Source of the DNA: Oopsacas minuta
Taxonomy: Eukaryota > Porifera > Hexactinellida > Lyssacinosida > Leucopsacidae
Length of the DNA: 64,000 bases
NCBI GenBank assembly: GCA_024704765.1
Contig: JAKMXF010000222.1
Location: 1,554,400-1,618,399 of the forward strand
Direction of reading: 5' to 3'
Positions 26,111 to 37,092 of the stretch are shown in pieces. The stretch's first letter is position 1. Each line of letters opens with the position of its first letter. Under the pieces are notes generated by a model. That model was not told the DNA's origin, ran no database searches, and saw only the letters and a list, made by a program, of their open reading frames with translations. A program made the translations under genes and the position numbers.

Positions 26111-26794
26111 ATGGCTGAAGCTAATCCTGAAACAAAAGTTCAGAAATACCCCAGGACTCCACATTTCCCTTTTTCTCCTGGAGTTAATGCTGATGACATC
26201 ATGCTACCTTCTAGTACCAAACACACATTCCTCTCTCAAGAAGCAATTCTTACAGAAAAGCTGGACGGTGGGAATTGTTCAATATTTAGAGGAAAGGTTT
26301 TTGCAAGAACTGTAGGAGAGCAAGCTACCCATCCATCTTTTGGCGCCATTAAGCAACTGGCTGCACAAATCTCTTGCCTTATTCCAGATAACATCCAAAT
26401 ATTCTGTGAGAACCTCTTCGCTATTCATTCAATTCAATACGATGGTTTGGATTCTTACGTGTATATTTTTGCAGTATTAGAAAATGGGAAGAGATGGCTA
26501 TCTTGGGATGAAGTGGTTGAATGGTCAGATACTCTCGGAGTTCCTACTGTCCCAATGGTACAAAGAGGAATATTTGGTACACAAACAATTGTAGAAGAAA
26601 TAATAAATAAGAAAATGAAACAACAATCTGCAGTGAGTACTACAACTCCTGAAGGGTTTGTGTTGAGATGTACTGGCGGATTTAATTATAATGAACTTGA
26701 TAAGTATTGCGCAAAATATGTGAGAGCTGGTCATATACAGACGGATGAGAAATGGAAGAAGACCTGGAAACAAGCTAAATTGACAGCCAAGTGA
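26111..26794 (+). CDS. bacterial-type RNA ligase (Rnl2-like nucleotidyltransferase), single exon
   Basis: The 227-residue intact frame contains the nucleotidyltransferase motifs in order: motif I EKLDGG with the predicted AMP-accepting Lys50, a motif III-like region at CENLFAIHSI (Glu100), motif IV EGFVLR (181-186) and motif V KYVR (Lys202). The N-terminal KYPRTPHFPFSPG segment and the H-I/V-QTDE-W tail match, from memory, a compact family of RNA ligases common in bacteria. Such enzymes adenylylate themselves with ATP, then the RNA 5'-phosphate, and seal it to a 3'-OH. The gene has no intron in its coding part, and repeats surround it. Its N-terminus lacks a visible targeting signal. Horizontal acquisition is inferred, not shown; bacterial contamination is unlikely given the AT-rich eukaryotic flanks. 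RNA ligase is firm; the in vivo substrate is unknown. Confidence 0.9.
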   Translation: MAEANPETKVQKYPRTPHFPFSPGVNADDIMLPSSTKHTFLSQEAILTEKLDGGNCSIFRGKVFARTVGEQATHPSFGAIKQLAAQISCLIPDNIQIFCENLFAIHSIQYDGLDSYVYIFAVLENGKRWLSWDEVVEWSDTLGVPTVPMVQRGIFGTQTIVEEIINKKMKQQSAVSTTTPEGFVLRCTGGFNYNELDKYCAKYVRAGHIQTDEKWKKTWKQAKLTAK

Positions 26795-27983
26795 AATACA
26801 TATTTAGACTAGTTTATTAGAATGGAATATTATTCAGTGTGTGTACATACATGTTGTAGTTTGTAATATCATATTAATAATATTTAATTATAGTAATGTT
26901 CTAAACAATTATATACAAAGTAGATATCTTAATCAATATTCAAATCTGACAATGGGCAAACTGGTAACAGATATATCACACTGTTATTATACTAAATTTT
27001 CTCTTCGTAAGGTTTACAGCAATCTCTCATGGCCAGCCTAAGTTGACTTTGTGGTTCAGTTTTGGTTTGGTCAAGTTTGGTAAAAATGGCTATAGGATAT
27101 CAATTTGACAAAAAACCCGCCAAATATCTCTGTGACAAAAGTGTGGTCAAGTTTGGTCGTATGACCACAGGTTGAGAAACCCGATATGTACACTGAGTGT
27201 TAATTTAGAAAGGAATTGTTAAACTCAACTAGAATTTGACCAACGACTTGCTGAATGTGAATTCGGCTCTACCGACAATTGATATACTATATTTCGCCCA
27301 CGAAACGCTTAAGATCAACTTAAAGATGTTATATTTCGTGCAATTCACCAAAATTCACTTGATGCTAACTATATTGCTGTTTGCCATTCATATGAACTAA
27401 TATTGTCCAATTAATCTTGGGAGGATTCCTAATATTCGAATTCGCGTTGGAAACATAAATATTATACCAACCCACTCCAGACTAAATAACATGTAAATGA
27501 AATTTGAGATTGTTATTTCTAACAAATGTTACTTTTGCCCAAATTCAATGAATATACAAGTATATTCACGTGACTTATGTATTGTCGTTTAATAAGCGAA
27601 AATAACAGTAAGAACGACATGCATAGAGTTCAGAGTAAAACTGTTGTTAGCCACTAGCATCCAATAAGCAAGTTGTTATTTTTAATTTAATTAGTCTGAA
27701 AGAATCATAAACAACAAACTAAACAAACTATAAAATATAAAAGCAGCATTTTATTGTGGATGATTAGCTTAGTGCTCTTCTGGGGAGTGCATTGAAGATA
27801 TTAGTGAAGTTGAAGACATGCAGAAGTAAAGCTTTTCACCAGTGTGTCCCTCATGACGCCAGAAAGCATTTTAACTAATTATAATAAATATATTAATTAA
27901 GCGTGTATTTTCGTGCTTTTTATGCTTTGTATGCTCATGTTTGCAATGCTTTATTAAATCTTATTACTAATTTATTACTGTAT

Positions 27984-28063
27984 CAGTAGGCTCTCGTTAC
28001 GTTCTACGAAAAGAAATACCTTTTCGACGATCCCTTGGGATATGTATTGATGAGAGTCTACTG
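27984..28063. mobile_element. 80-bp MITE-like inverted-repeat unit
   Basis: It starts CAGTAGGCTCTCGTTACG and ends TGAGAGTCTACTG followed by TA. CAGT termini with a TA flank point to the pogo/Tigger group. The middle also contains the short inverted pair GAAAAG/CTTTTC. Confidence 0.55.
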
Positions 28064-30635
28064 TATATTTCTAAGGGAGGGACATGTGATAGAGAATATA
28101 TTTAGTTTGCTTGCTTCGTTTGACAATACATAGAACATTCTTGGGTTTCTATATTAGTCGAGAATTAACAAGTTCTCTCAGCCATCCTTCATATAGTTTA
28201 TGCTCTTTATAATGATTACGTTAGAATTAAAAAATAGCTGATTTCTTAGTTTAGTATCAATATTTTTTAAGTTATAATTTTTCTGATATTTTATAAGAAA
28301 TGCAGGAAGTTGTTCCATATTATATATATATATATGGGATATGGAAATACTAAATTTATAAATAAATAGATCTCAAATCAGCGTCTATGTCAACTTAATT
28401 TTTAACAAATGTATTTTAGTGGATTATTGAAACAATTTTTCTACTAAATATCCATTTTAGCAAAGAAAGATAAAATTGAATTTTACTATAGTATCCCCCG
28501 TGACACATCGACTTAATCGCACTATAAGGGAAGTGAGCCCAAGTGCTCCACATACGTGCCAGGGTTTCAGATTCATGTTTAGAGATTGCATGTATTCACT
28601 CTCAGGATAGGACTCGTGATTACTAAGGACAGGATAGATGGGTGTGTTGGGGAGTGTTGCTTGAATATATTTATCTCAAGAGCCTCTACAACCATTTGAC
28701 TCTCTTTAATCTTGTTAGACATTTTAAAATGGTAAAATCGAATTCTACGTCCCTGTTTACCCCTATTTAACAAGTGGAAGCTAATTTCAAGGATTACTTT
28801 GAAATGTTCACCAAAAGATGTGAAAATATGATTAATCATATGATAAATGTGTATATTTATATTTAATAGAATGTATTGACCAATAGAAATGCAGTCTAGA
28901 ATCAATACAAATACATTACAGTGCTAATTGAATTACAAACACTCCACCAGAACTATTTTAAGCATTTATGCACAATTGTAAAATCCACAATCTGATTGGG
29001 CTGAAATACAGAGGTGTCAAAAGGTGTGAAAATATACACATATGAATTTATCAAATGTCAGATACACACCTCGAAGTCACTACGAGTACAAAAGCCAAAT
29101 TTGGTGTCTTAATTTCTAAAGATGTGAACAGCAGAGCAAAAACAGTCGGCTTACAGAATTTACAATAATAAACATTAAAATGTGCTAAGAAATTGATTAT
29201 AAATCCATTATTGGTTAATATGTACTCATTACATACGAATAAATTAATTGATATAAACGATTACAAACATTTACTGTCATGATTAAAACTATACGGAAGA
29301 TGTTCGTTAGAACTCGTTAAGTAGTGTCAATGAATCTACATGAGTATATGGAAACACCCAGAGAGTTCAATCTAAAAGGTTATGAGGGCTAATTAGTGTA
29401 TATTAAAACGAATAGATTAAATCTGCCTTCTATTTATTGCCTTCTCGGAGACTTACACAGCCGCTCCAAAATAAAATTTGCAAGGATAATTATTTAACCT
29501 CAAACAGCATTCTAATCACATTATTTGAATATCAATTGAACACATCGTTGCAAGCTCAAATATAGCAAAATATCAAACTTATTCTTATAGATTTCTTTAA
29601 ATTATTTTCTTGATTTTCGAAATCGCTCAAAAATGAAAATGTTACGTTTTTAACAAACCGTTTCTAGTGTAATCTCCCTTGGACACAGCACAAAAGTAAT
29701 TTTATATTTATCATAAATAATTCAACTCACATGAATGGTAGTCTTGATGCTAGCTCTTGATAATACATAACACTCTGAGGATTTCTAAGAATAATATATA
29801 ATATAATTAATTAATTATCCACAACTATCTTTGCATGAATATTTTTGGCAATGCTGACAGTTGAAGGGCGAATATTCCTACATCATATAACCATGTTAAG
29901 AATTCAAAATATAATATATTAAATATATCATTTCTACTTTGTAACAGCGTAATTACGTAAAAGGTAAAACTTCATGTAGCAAAAGCAAAGTATTCCTTAT
30001 GTTTTATACATTCAATACTTCTTAACAATTATTATTATTCAAATAATAACAGTTTCCATATGGCCGTGCAGAGAAGTTATTGGGTTATATTTTTGTAGTT
30101 ATTGCTATTATTCAATGTAATATTATCTCATTCTACTGTTGTCTAGTCAACAAAGTAGTTCTGCTGAATAGTTTCCACATAGTTCAGTGTAACTACAACT
30201 TGAACATCTAAAATGGGCAAATAAACCATGATCTAGAATGTTATGAGGTTGACTAGATGTTATTTAGGACTGATTAGCTAGTTTTCATATTTGTTATGTT
30301 ATCTTTGAATTATTTTGTTAACATTTTATATTATTGTTACAAGTTTTCAGGAATTTACATAATTTTGTCATTCTTTTTAGTATTTTGTGATTGATCAATA
30401 AAGAAACATGGGATCTGGATAGGACAGCTTCAATTTATGGCTCTGGCAGAATTCACCGCTGGATTATTTCTTATTTGCAATTGTGTACCAAAATTTATCA
30501 AAATGCAAAAAACATTGCTATTACTGTTTGTTTGTTAGTGATTTCGTCGTCTGTAGTGGATCAGTATTAATTGAAAATACTATATTTCTTATTTTATTTT
30601 ATCCTTTAATTGAGAGACTTGCTCATAACGGCTAC

Positions 30636-30910
30636 AATGGGGTAACAAAGTGTGCAGAATCCGAATTCCGGATTTTTATGTTCTCATATGCAAATTTATG
30701 TTGTTTTATGAATCTAAAGTAAACCAATGTTTATAATATAGTTTCAGAAACTTGGTTTCAAGGGTAGTACAGTATACTGAATCCAAATATGATATCCAAC
30801 AACTTATTGTCAATATTTGCTGTTGTTTAGGTGTATAAAGTACACAATCATAAACTGTATTAGAAACATGGTTTCTAACGGTTTTACCGGAGTAATCGAG
30901 TAAACTGAAT
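30636..30910 (-). repeat. dispersed repeat, reversed copy with about two units
   Basis: AAACTTGGTTTCAAGG...ACTGAATCC and AAACATGGTTTCTAACGG...ACTGAATCC recur about 130 bp apart. They are the reverse complement of the unit seen at 16570-17160. Confidence 0.5.
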
Positions 30911-31479
30911 CCGAATAACCTACTTTCAAATCACTCATGTGTACATGATAGAATTGTTCTTTTGAAAAATTCGAGGCATAAAGTGTCGAGTTACATACGA
31001 ACACAGAGTGTTCGTATGCCGCACAGCGCGAGCAAGCGAAGCGGATGGTTACCATTAATCCAACTTACCAAACAGGAAAGAAATATATCACAAAGTATAT
31101 AGAGACACAAATTAATAAATAGGAAACATTATTTATTACTATGTGTCCTATCGAAATGAACGAAAGGCTAGCATCAAGACCATAGGGAGATTAGTTTTTT
31201 CTTATTATTTATAGAAAATATGCAAGATACTGTTATTAGAAAGTAATTGTCAGTAAAAATCAATAATTCAAACTTCACATGTATTATCGATATAAATTCA
31301 ATTATTCGGTATTTAACCATATTAATGAAGGACAGGTAATTATAAGTTAGAATTACTTCTATAAAATATCTTTTCGTCACTGATTATAGTTTAGTCTATT
31401 CAGACGTGACAATAACTGCTAATATCGAGAAGTATTTTGTTGATGCACAAAAATTACTGATTATCATTAGTGAATTACT

Positions 31480-32092
31480 ATGGCGTTCAATAAGTCTTGC
31501 GGGTGATATCATAGAATATGATACAAACACTATACACACTAATTCACTATATTATTTATTCAAAGTAATCACCTCCTGCAGATACACAAAGTTTTAACCT
31601 TTCACCCACTTGTAAAACACATTTCTGTACTCTTCTTCGGGGATGGATTTGAAGTACTGGTACAGGCCCGTTCCGAGTGCTTGTAATGTGTTAACATCTT
31701 TGCCTTGAAGGTAGATTTTAAGCTTGGGGAATAGCCAAAAATCACACGGAGCTAGGTCTGGTGAGTATGGTGGATGGGAAGTAATTCTAACCCTTCTACA
31801 TCCAAAAAATTTTGGTAAGCTTAGCTGTATGGGAACTGGCGTTATCAATTAAAATCTTCATTCCTCGAATTCTGGTTTTCGGGCGGTGCTTTTCTATATT
31901 TTTTATCAAATTTGGAAGCACTTGCTCTGTAAAGAAAGTAACGGTAACAGCCTTGCCACTCTCACAAGGTAATTGCAAGACAATTCCATGACTACTGAAG
32001 AAGATGGTATACATAATCTTAGGTTTTCTGAAGTCGAGCCTAGGAATTTTCGCCGGTTGTTCGTCGCCCCTCGCTAAGAGCAAGTCTCTACG
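31480..32092 (-). pseudogene. mariner transposase remnant, 5'-truncated
   Basis: Two overlapping frames (31796-32083 and 31594-31848) encode the C-terminal catalytic half: PAKIPRLDFRKPKIMYTIF, then KILIDNASSHTA (second Asp) and HPPYSPDLAPCDFWLFPKLK (third Asp), the DD34D arrangement of mariners. A frameshift lies at about 31800-31845. The N-terminal half with the first Asp is replaced at about 32092 by the dispersed repeat. The left end may be GGCGTTCAATAAGTCTTGCG near 31482. Confidence 0.85.
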
Positions 32093-32350
32093 AATATTTT
32101 AAGATTTAACTATTTGTTTACTTTATATTCATAAAAACAACGATAAATTCACATATCATTATGAGAAACTTGGAAATGCGAATTCTGATTCAGCGTACTT
32201 GATTACCCCTATATGTCTGTTGAGAGCAAGTCTCTAAGTATATTTCGAGATTTCAACTATTTGTTTACTTTATATTCATAAAAACCATAAATAAATTTAC
32301 ATATGATTAATTCGAAAGTGTGAAAATCAGAATCAACATACTCGATTACC
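32080..32350 (+). repeat. dispersed repeat copy with two tandem units
   Basis: GAGCAAGTCTCTACGAATAT recurs as GAGCAAGTCTCTAAGTATAT about 140 bp later, each followed by TTGTTTACTTTATATTCATA. It directly truncates the mariner remnant on its left. Confidence 0.65.
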
Positions 32351-32852
32351 CCAATGTAATTGTTTACCTTTCCTATATCCTCAACAGAAGAAATGTTATT
32401 CCCTATATTATATATACGCAGATGATTTACCCAACGTTTTCGCCTGTTATTTCGAACGAATTTTGATTTCGTCTGACAATTCGAGATTCAGAAATTGTGT
32501 TTTAAAATATTTCCGAGTGCGTTTTCTGACTCAGCCTGACCTGACTAATGTAAATTTGTTCTTACCTTACTTTCAACAGCTGAAACTGCGTGATTACAAG
32601 TTTATATAATCAATGAATATGGATATGATATGTGCTGACTAAGTCCATTAAACATGCTAGCTTCGTATAATCAGCAATAGTTATAGGTTTACTAAATTAA
32701 ATTCCACTTCCATTTACAGGTGAATGTAATATCTATACGAAATGTAAAAAGTAAGAACTAAATACCTTAATACCATCTTATTTATTCAGATAAATACAGT
32801 AACTCAATAGATAACTAGTAGCACGTAGGTGCTTTTGCAACAGAGAAAATAT

Positions 32853-32895
32853 AGTGGACTCAACTATTAGGACAGCAGATATAGTTGAGTCCACT
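32853..32895. other. perfect 15-bp hairpin
   Basis: AGTGGACTCAACTAT (32853-32867) and its reverse complement (32881-32895) flank a 13-nt loop. It is similar in layout to the hairpins at 14549 and 17020. Confidence 0.65.
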
Positions 32896-34333
32896 TTAGT
32901 GTTAATTAATTAATTAAAGTAACCGAGGGCGCGTCCCCATTCATTTCCCAAGGGGGAGCATGCTTCATAAATATTCGAAGATTATATACGTGTATATGTA
33001 TGAAACACTTCTTGATTTATGTATAGGGAATACGGTATATATGATTAATATTATACATATTGGTAGTTTTAATTTGATATTTTCGAATTTTCAGGGTGAT
33101 TGAATTTATTCGGGTTGAACCATGTACATACATAAAGGCCTTAATTAATGGAGGCCAACAATTCATTAACTACACGTATTGTTATAAGGCACCAGTAGGC
33201 TCGCCAATTCTGGTGGTTGGGTGGCGTTAGCTACCAAGATCTGATAAGCCACCAAAATATTTATAGACACGATTTTGTATTGCGTCTTGTACCTAATTAG
33301 AGGATTTAAGAGGTCCAACTGCGGTGCTTTTGGCCGCCCAAGCATAGCCGCAACTAGGGCCATTTTTGGGTGGGCACATAACCATCTAGATTCTTATATC
33401 AAAGGCTTAATTAACCCTAATGGCTATATTAACTTATGCCTGCTGGTGGCTAAGTTTAACCACAATCAAATAGGTACTGAATTTGTCGAGCACTGTAAGG
33501 AACTCTAATTCTAATCTCAGCCTGGGCAATTCCTTCTATAAGCGCCACCGTGGATGTCCTGGGTGTGCGGACAGCCACTACCACGATAGACCTTTGCATT
33601 GTTCTATATGGCAGGGGTTATTTACTTATTTAGATACCCACAGTTCATTATTATGAACATCCACTCGCTCATGGGGGGCGCCGGACACGAACACACTTGT
33701 GTCAATTTTCAGCTCTCTAGTATGTATTTCCATGAATTCTGGACAAAAAAATAAACAAACAAACACACAATATGGGGATTTTATAGTATGGATAGATATA
33801 TTCAGCGGAATGATAATAATGTTATTAAAATTCGATTCGAGGCTTGTTGGAGACAGATAACTCCCCTCTATCAATGCCAGATGCTATGGGTATATTCCTC
33901 TCTTTTTTAGGTGGAGCTATTTTCACGGGTTGGCTATGAATATCAATGGCTAAAGAAGGAATGTCTATCCTGTTGTTGAAATAGTTACGGATCTTTTTGA
34001 GAACGAGGTCATATCCCTTTCGGAATCGGGTAATTACCCGGTAACACCCCTTCTCGATTCGTACGCTAATGTATACGTACTTTAGGTTGTAAAATGTCTT
34101 TAATCTTTACAGATTAATATAAACGTACAAAACCGCAAAACTAACAACAAATAACTATTACATTAAACTAAATACTATTACAAAGTTTTAAGAATAGACT
34201 GATTGTATAATAACTATATTCAAACAACACAAGGACTCAATCAGTTAAAACCTATCAAAATCCAAAATGTATAAAAGCTCATGTCAAGTTAAGAATGGTA
34301 AAATACGTATTTACAATTACGTTAGAGATGTAG
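32896..34333. other. downstream region of the SGK3-like gene, no gene recognised
   Basis: A GC-richer block at about 33160-33620 holds open frames on both strands (33275-33508 plus) without a known domain. The rest is AT-rich. Part of 34000-34333 is probably the 3' untranslated region of the kinase gene. Confidence 0.4.
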
Positions 34334-36448
34334 TTACATGAAGGGAGAGGAATCCCCTATGTAAGAGAATCCGGCGAAGTTTGTGTCTTTGCTCATGCTT
34401 ACCATAACGCTGTCACCAGGTGTAGCTATAGGGACTGCTTCACTAGTGAACTCGGGATCAAAGTTCTGCAGATCAAGATCTCCATTGAGCTTAGGCTTGA
34501 ATGGAGGTTCTATCCGCTTGTTGAAGAGATCGTCCCAAGAGATGCTGTTGAAGAAAGGGTGCTGATACAGCTCCTTAGCATCTCCTTTTCCAGATCCTAA
34601 ACGGAAACGTCTATCTTTCTGCAGGAGCGCCTCTAGGATAGATCTAGCACTTGAACTGACTGTGCTTTTCAGGTGTAGGGGTTTGTATAGGATTGCTTCA
34701 TACATTTCAGTTATATTCCTGCTGTAGAATGGAGGGAGACCATACATCATTTCATATAGAACCACACCTACACACCACCAGTCTACTGAGTTACTGTAAT
34801 CCTGTTTCTTAAGAACCTCCGGCGCAAGATACTCGGGGGTACCACAGAATGTACTGGTCGTGTCTCCCTGTGCCACACCCTCTTTACACAGACCAAAGTC
34901 AGTCAGTTTTATGTGACCATCTTTGTCTAGTAATATATTCTCTGGTTTCAAGTCTCTGTAGATAATCTTAATATCGTGCAGATAGCCGATAGCTGACGTA
35001 ATTTCTGCGGAGTAGAATTTCGCGCGAGACTCCTCGAATGTTCTCTCTCGCTGCAGATGAAAGAACAATTCGCCTCCGTTCACATAGTCTAATACGAAGT
35101 ACAGCTTCTTGCCAGTCTGGAATGAGTAGTGTAAACCAACTAGAAATGGATGTTTTAGGTTGCGAATTAACACATTCCTTTCCGCCATAATATGTTTTAC
35201 TTCATTTCTCTTCATAATGATAGCTTTCTCCAGGACCTTTAGAGCGTAGTACTTATTCTCTGTCTTCTTCTTTGCCAGTAAAACCTAGCAAACAAAGAAT
35301 AGGATTATACTGACTGAAAATACTAGGGTATTATTACAGTGTAACCTCGTTAATAAGAATTTCCGGATAAGACGAACAAATACATAATCTGGTCCCTCTA
35401 ATGGATTTCCAATTGGTGTTACTCCGGTTAATACGAACTCAAATATCAACTCACCTTACCAAAGCTACCCTTCCCGATAACAGTGAGAAGTTCGAAATCA
35501 GTAACTTTAGCTACCTCACTTTCTGTTGCACCCAGATCCATTCTATTCCCCTCATTCACGTCTCCGTCTAGCTTGTGGTCATCCATCTTCTCGTGGGTGT
35601 ATATCTTGACAGTCCTACGAGGATCATCTATAGCTAAGAACTCTTTAACACTTGAGTGAGTGAAGAGTTTTGGGGAAGAACACACCTGTAAATATAAATG
35701 AATGAGAATAGTATTGCCATCATGCGAATATTGTACAGATAACTCCCAGTATAAGATACAACTGTCCAAGAGGCATGTCAATACAGGTGAAGTTGGTATC
35801 AATGGCTGAATTGTGTAATGTACTTAGTATCTCATATAAGTTGTGTGATATAGCTAACCATTGGGCCAAATAGAACGGGTCGTACAGCTATAGTTATAAT
35901 AATGCTATGACAGCTGCGATCAAAGAGAATCCAGATAAGGAATTGTTTTAGGACATCAGTTGTATACATCCTTTGAATCCTTTGATCTCATTTTAGTACA
36001 TACTACTATCAACGTGATACAAAGGAAAATTGTCTGTTTTGTTTGGTTATCTAACGCCAATATCCTCCAAACAAAATGTCTCGCTATTTAATTCAATCAG
36101 GTGATATGTATTTAAACATAGCATGCTAAAACGTTAATAATGAAACTAAAATCTCACTTTGCTGATAAATTCGTTAAGTCCTTCTTGTCTCGCTTTGATG
36201 AACTCGGGGTCAAAGTTGTTACCTATTAATCTTTTTCCAGGAAGTTTGAGTCCAGCGTCAGGGAATTCTCTTTTCAACTTCTCGTAGAGTTGATAGAAAT
36301 CGTTATAGCGATGGAAGACGAAGTAACAAATTTCTGCGTTCTTTACTACCAGCTTATATACTGTATAGCGTTTTGACTCTACCCAGGTTTGGGAGTCGTC
36401 AATATGCACCATATGAGTAGCTTCTGATTCATTACCGTTTTCTGCCAT
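34334..36448 (-). CDS. SGK3: SGK3-like PX-domain AGC protein kinase
   Basis: Three exons join in phase: 36158-36448, 35455-35685 and 34334-35284, giving about 490 residues (vertebrate SGK3 is close to this). The N-terminus is a PX domain with the phosphoinositide-contact motif R47YNDF, implying endosomal recruitment through PI3P. The kinase domain follows: glycine loop GKGSFGK (168-174), catalytic Lys190 in [13 protein letters not shown] with Asp285, DFG Asp303 and activation loop STFCGTPEY with Thr319 as the PDK1 site. The C-tail carries the hydrophobic motif FAGFSY with Ser481, the TORC2 target in this family. PX plus AGC kinase separates it from Akt (PH domain) and from SGK1/2 (no PX). All catalytic residues are present. 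A MITE-like CCTCGTTAATAAGAAT segment lies in intron 2. Confidence 0.93.
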
Positions 36449-37092
36449 TTTAATTAAACTAGCAAATAGCTAAGTAGTACGTGTATTATATAACAACAGT
36501 CTATTGAATAATTAAGCCAGAATTTTTCCGAGTACCCTACATTCGAGTTAGATGAATGCAAAGAGGTTATACTTTAACAACTATTCGCAAGAGCTATAAT
36601 ATCTCTTGTCCGTCTATTTATTCCCATAGAAATCAATAGTATTGTGTTATTAACTTCTATGGGACCATCAGTATAGAACTTTGAGGCTATGAAAATACTT
36701 TTCCATCAAATTAGGGAATTGTTTTAACTAATCCAGCAGGAAAATGACCAGTGGATCTACAAAGAAGATTATTTTATTTGCATATAGTACATAGAGTGAT
36801 AATAATAAACCAGCTAAATGTATTGTACGTATTTGCTAATGATATTCGGTGGTTGAAGTTAATCGCCGATAAAATACTAATTACACTTCAACCATAAACA
36901 AAATTTGTAATAATTAAATAACCATTTCTGGATAATTACCTAAAAAAAGATGAAAGAAAAAAAGACAGAATTTTAATTGTATTCACGTCTCTCTAATACT
37001 CAGATTTTATCAAATGAAGGATCAAATAAACAAATTGTATGTTAAGTGTTACCTATATTTGTGTGTAGAATTTCCTGTAAATACTCATAATC
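36449..37092. other. intergenic between two minus-strand genes
   Basis: This short AT-rich spacer lies between the SGK3-like start and the FDXACB1-like stop. It would hold the SGK3-like promoter, but no specific motif can be defended. Confidence 0.4.

Larger units (their letters stand above)
26795..31479. other. long gene-poor AT-rich stretch
   Basis: No open frame here has a recognisable domain (including 28579-28905 minus and 30483-30722 plus). It contains a MITE at 27984-28063, a (TA)n tract near 28320-28336 and a reversed copy of the dispersed repeat at about 30636-30910. Nothing else is supported. Confidence 0.45.

Noticed and set aside
33166-33508. A small gene in the GC-richer block at 33.2-33.5 kb
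   Set aside because: Overlapping frames on both strands without any domain, start context or splice structure.
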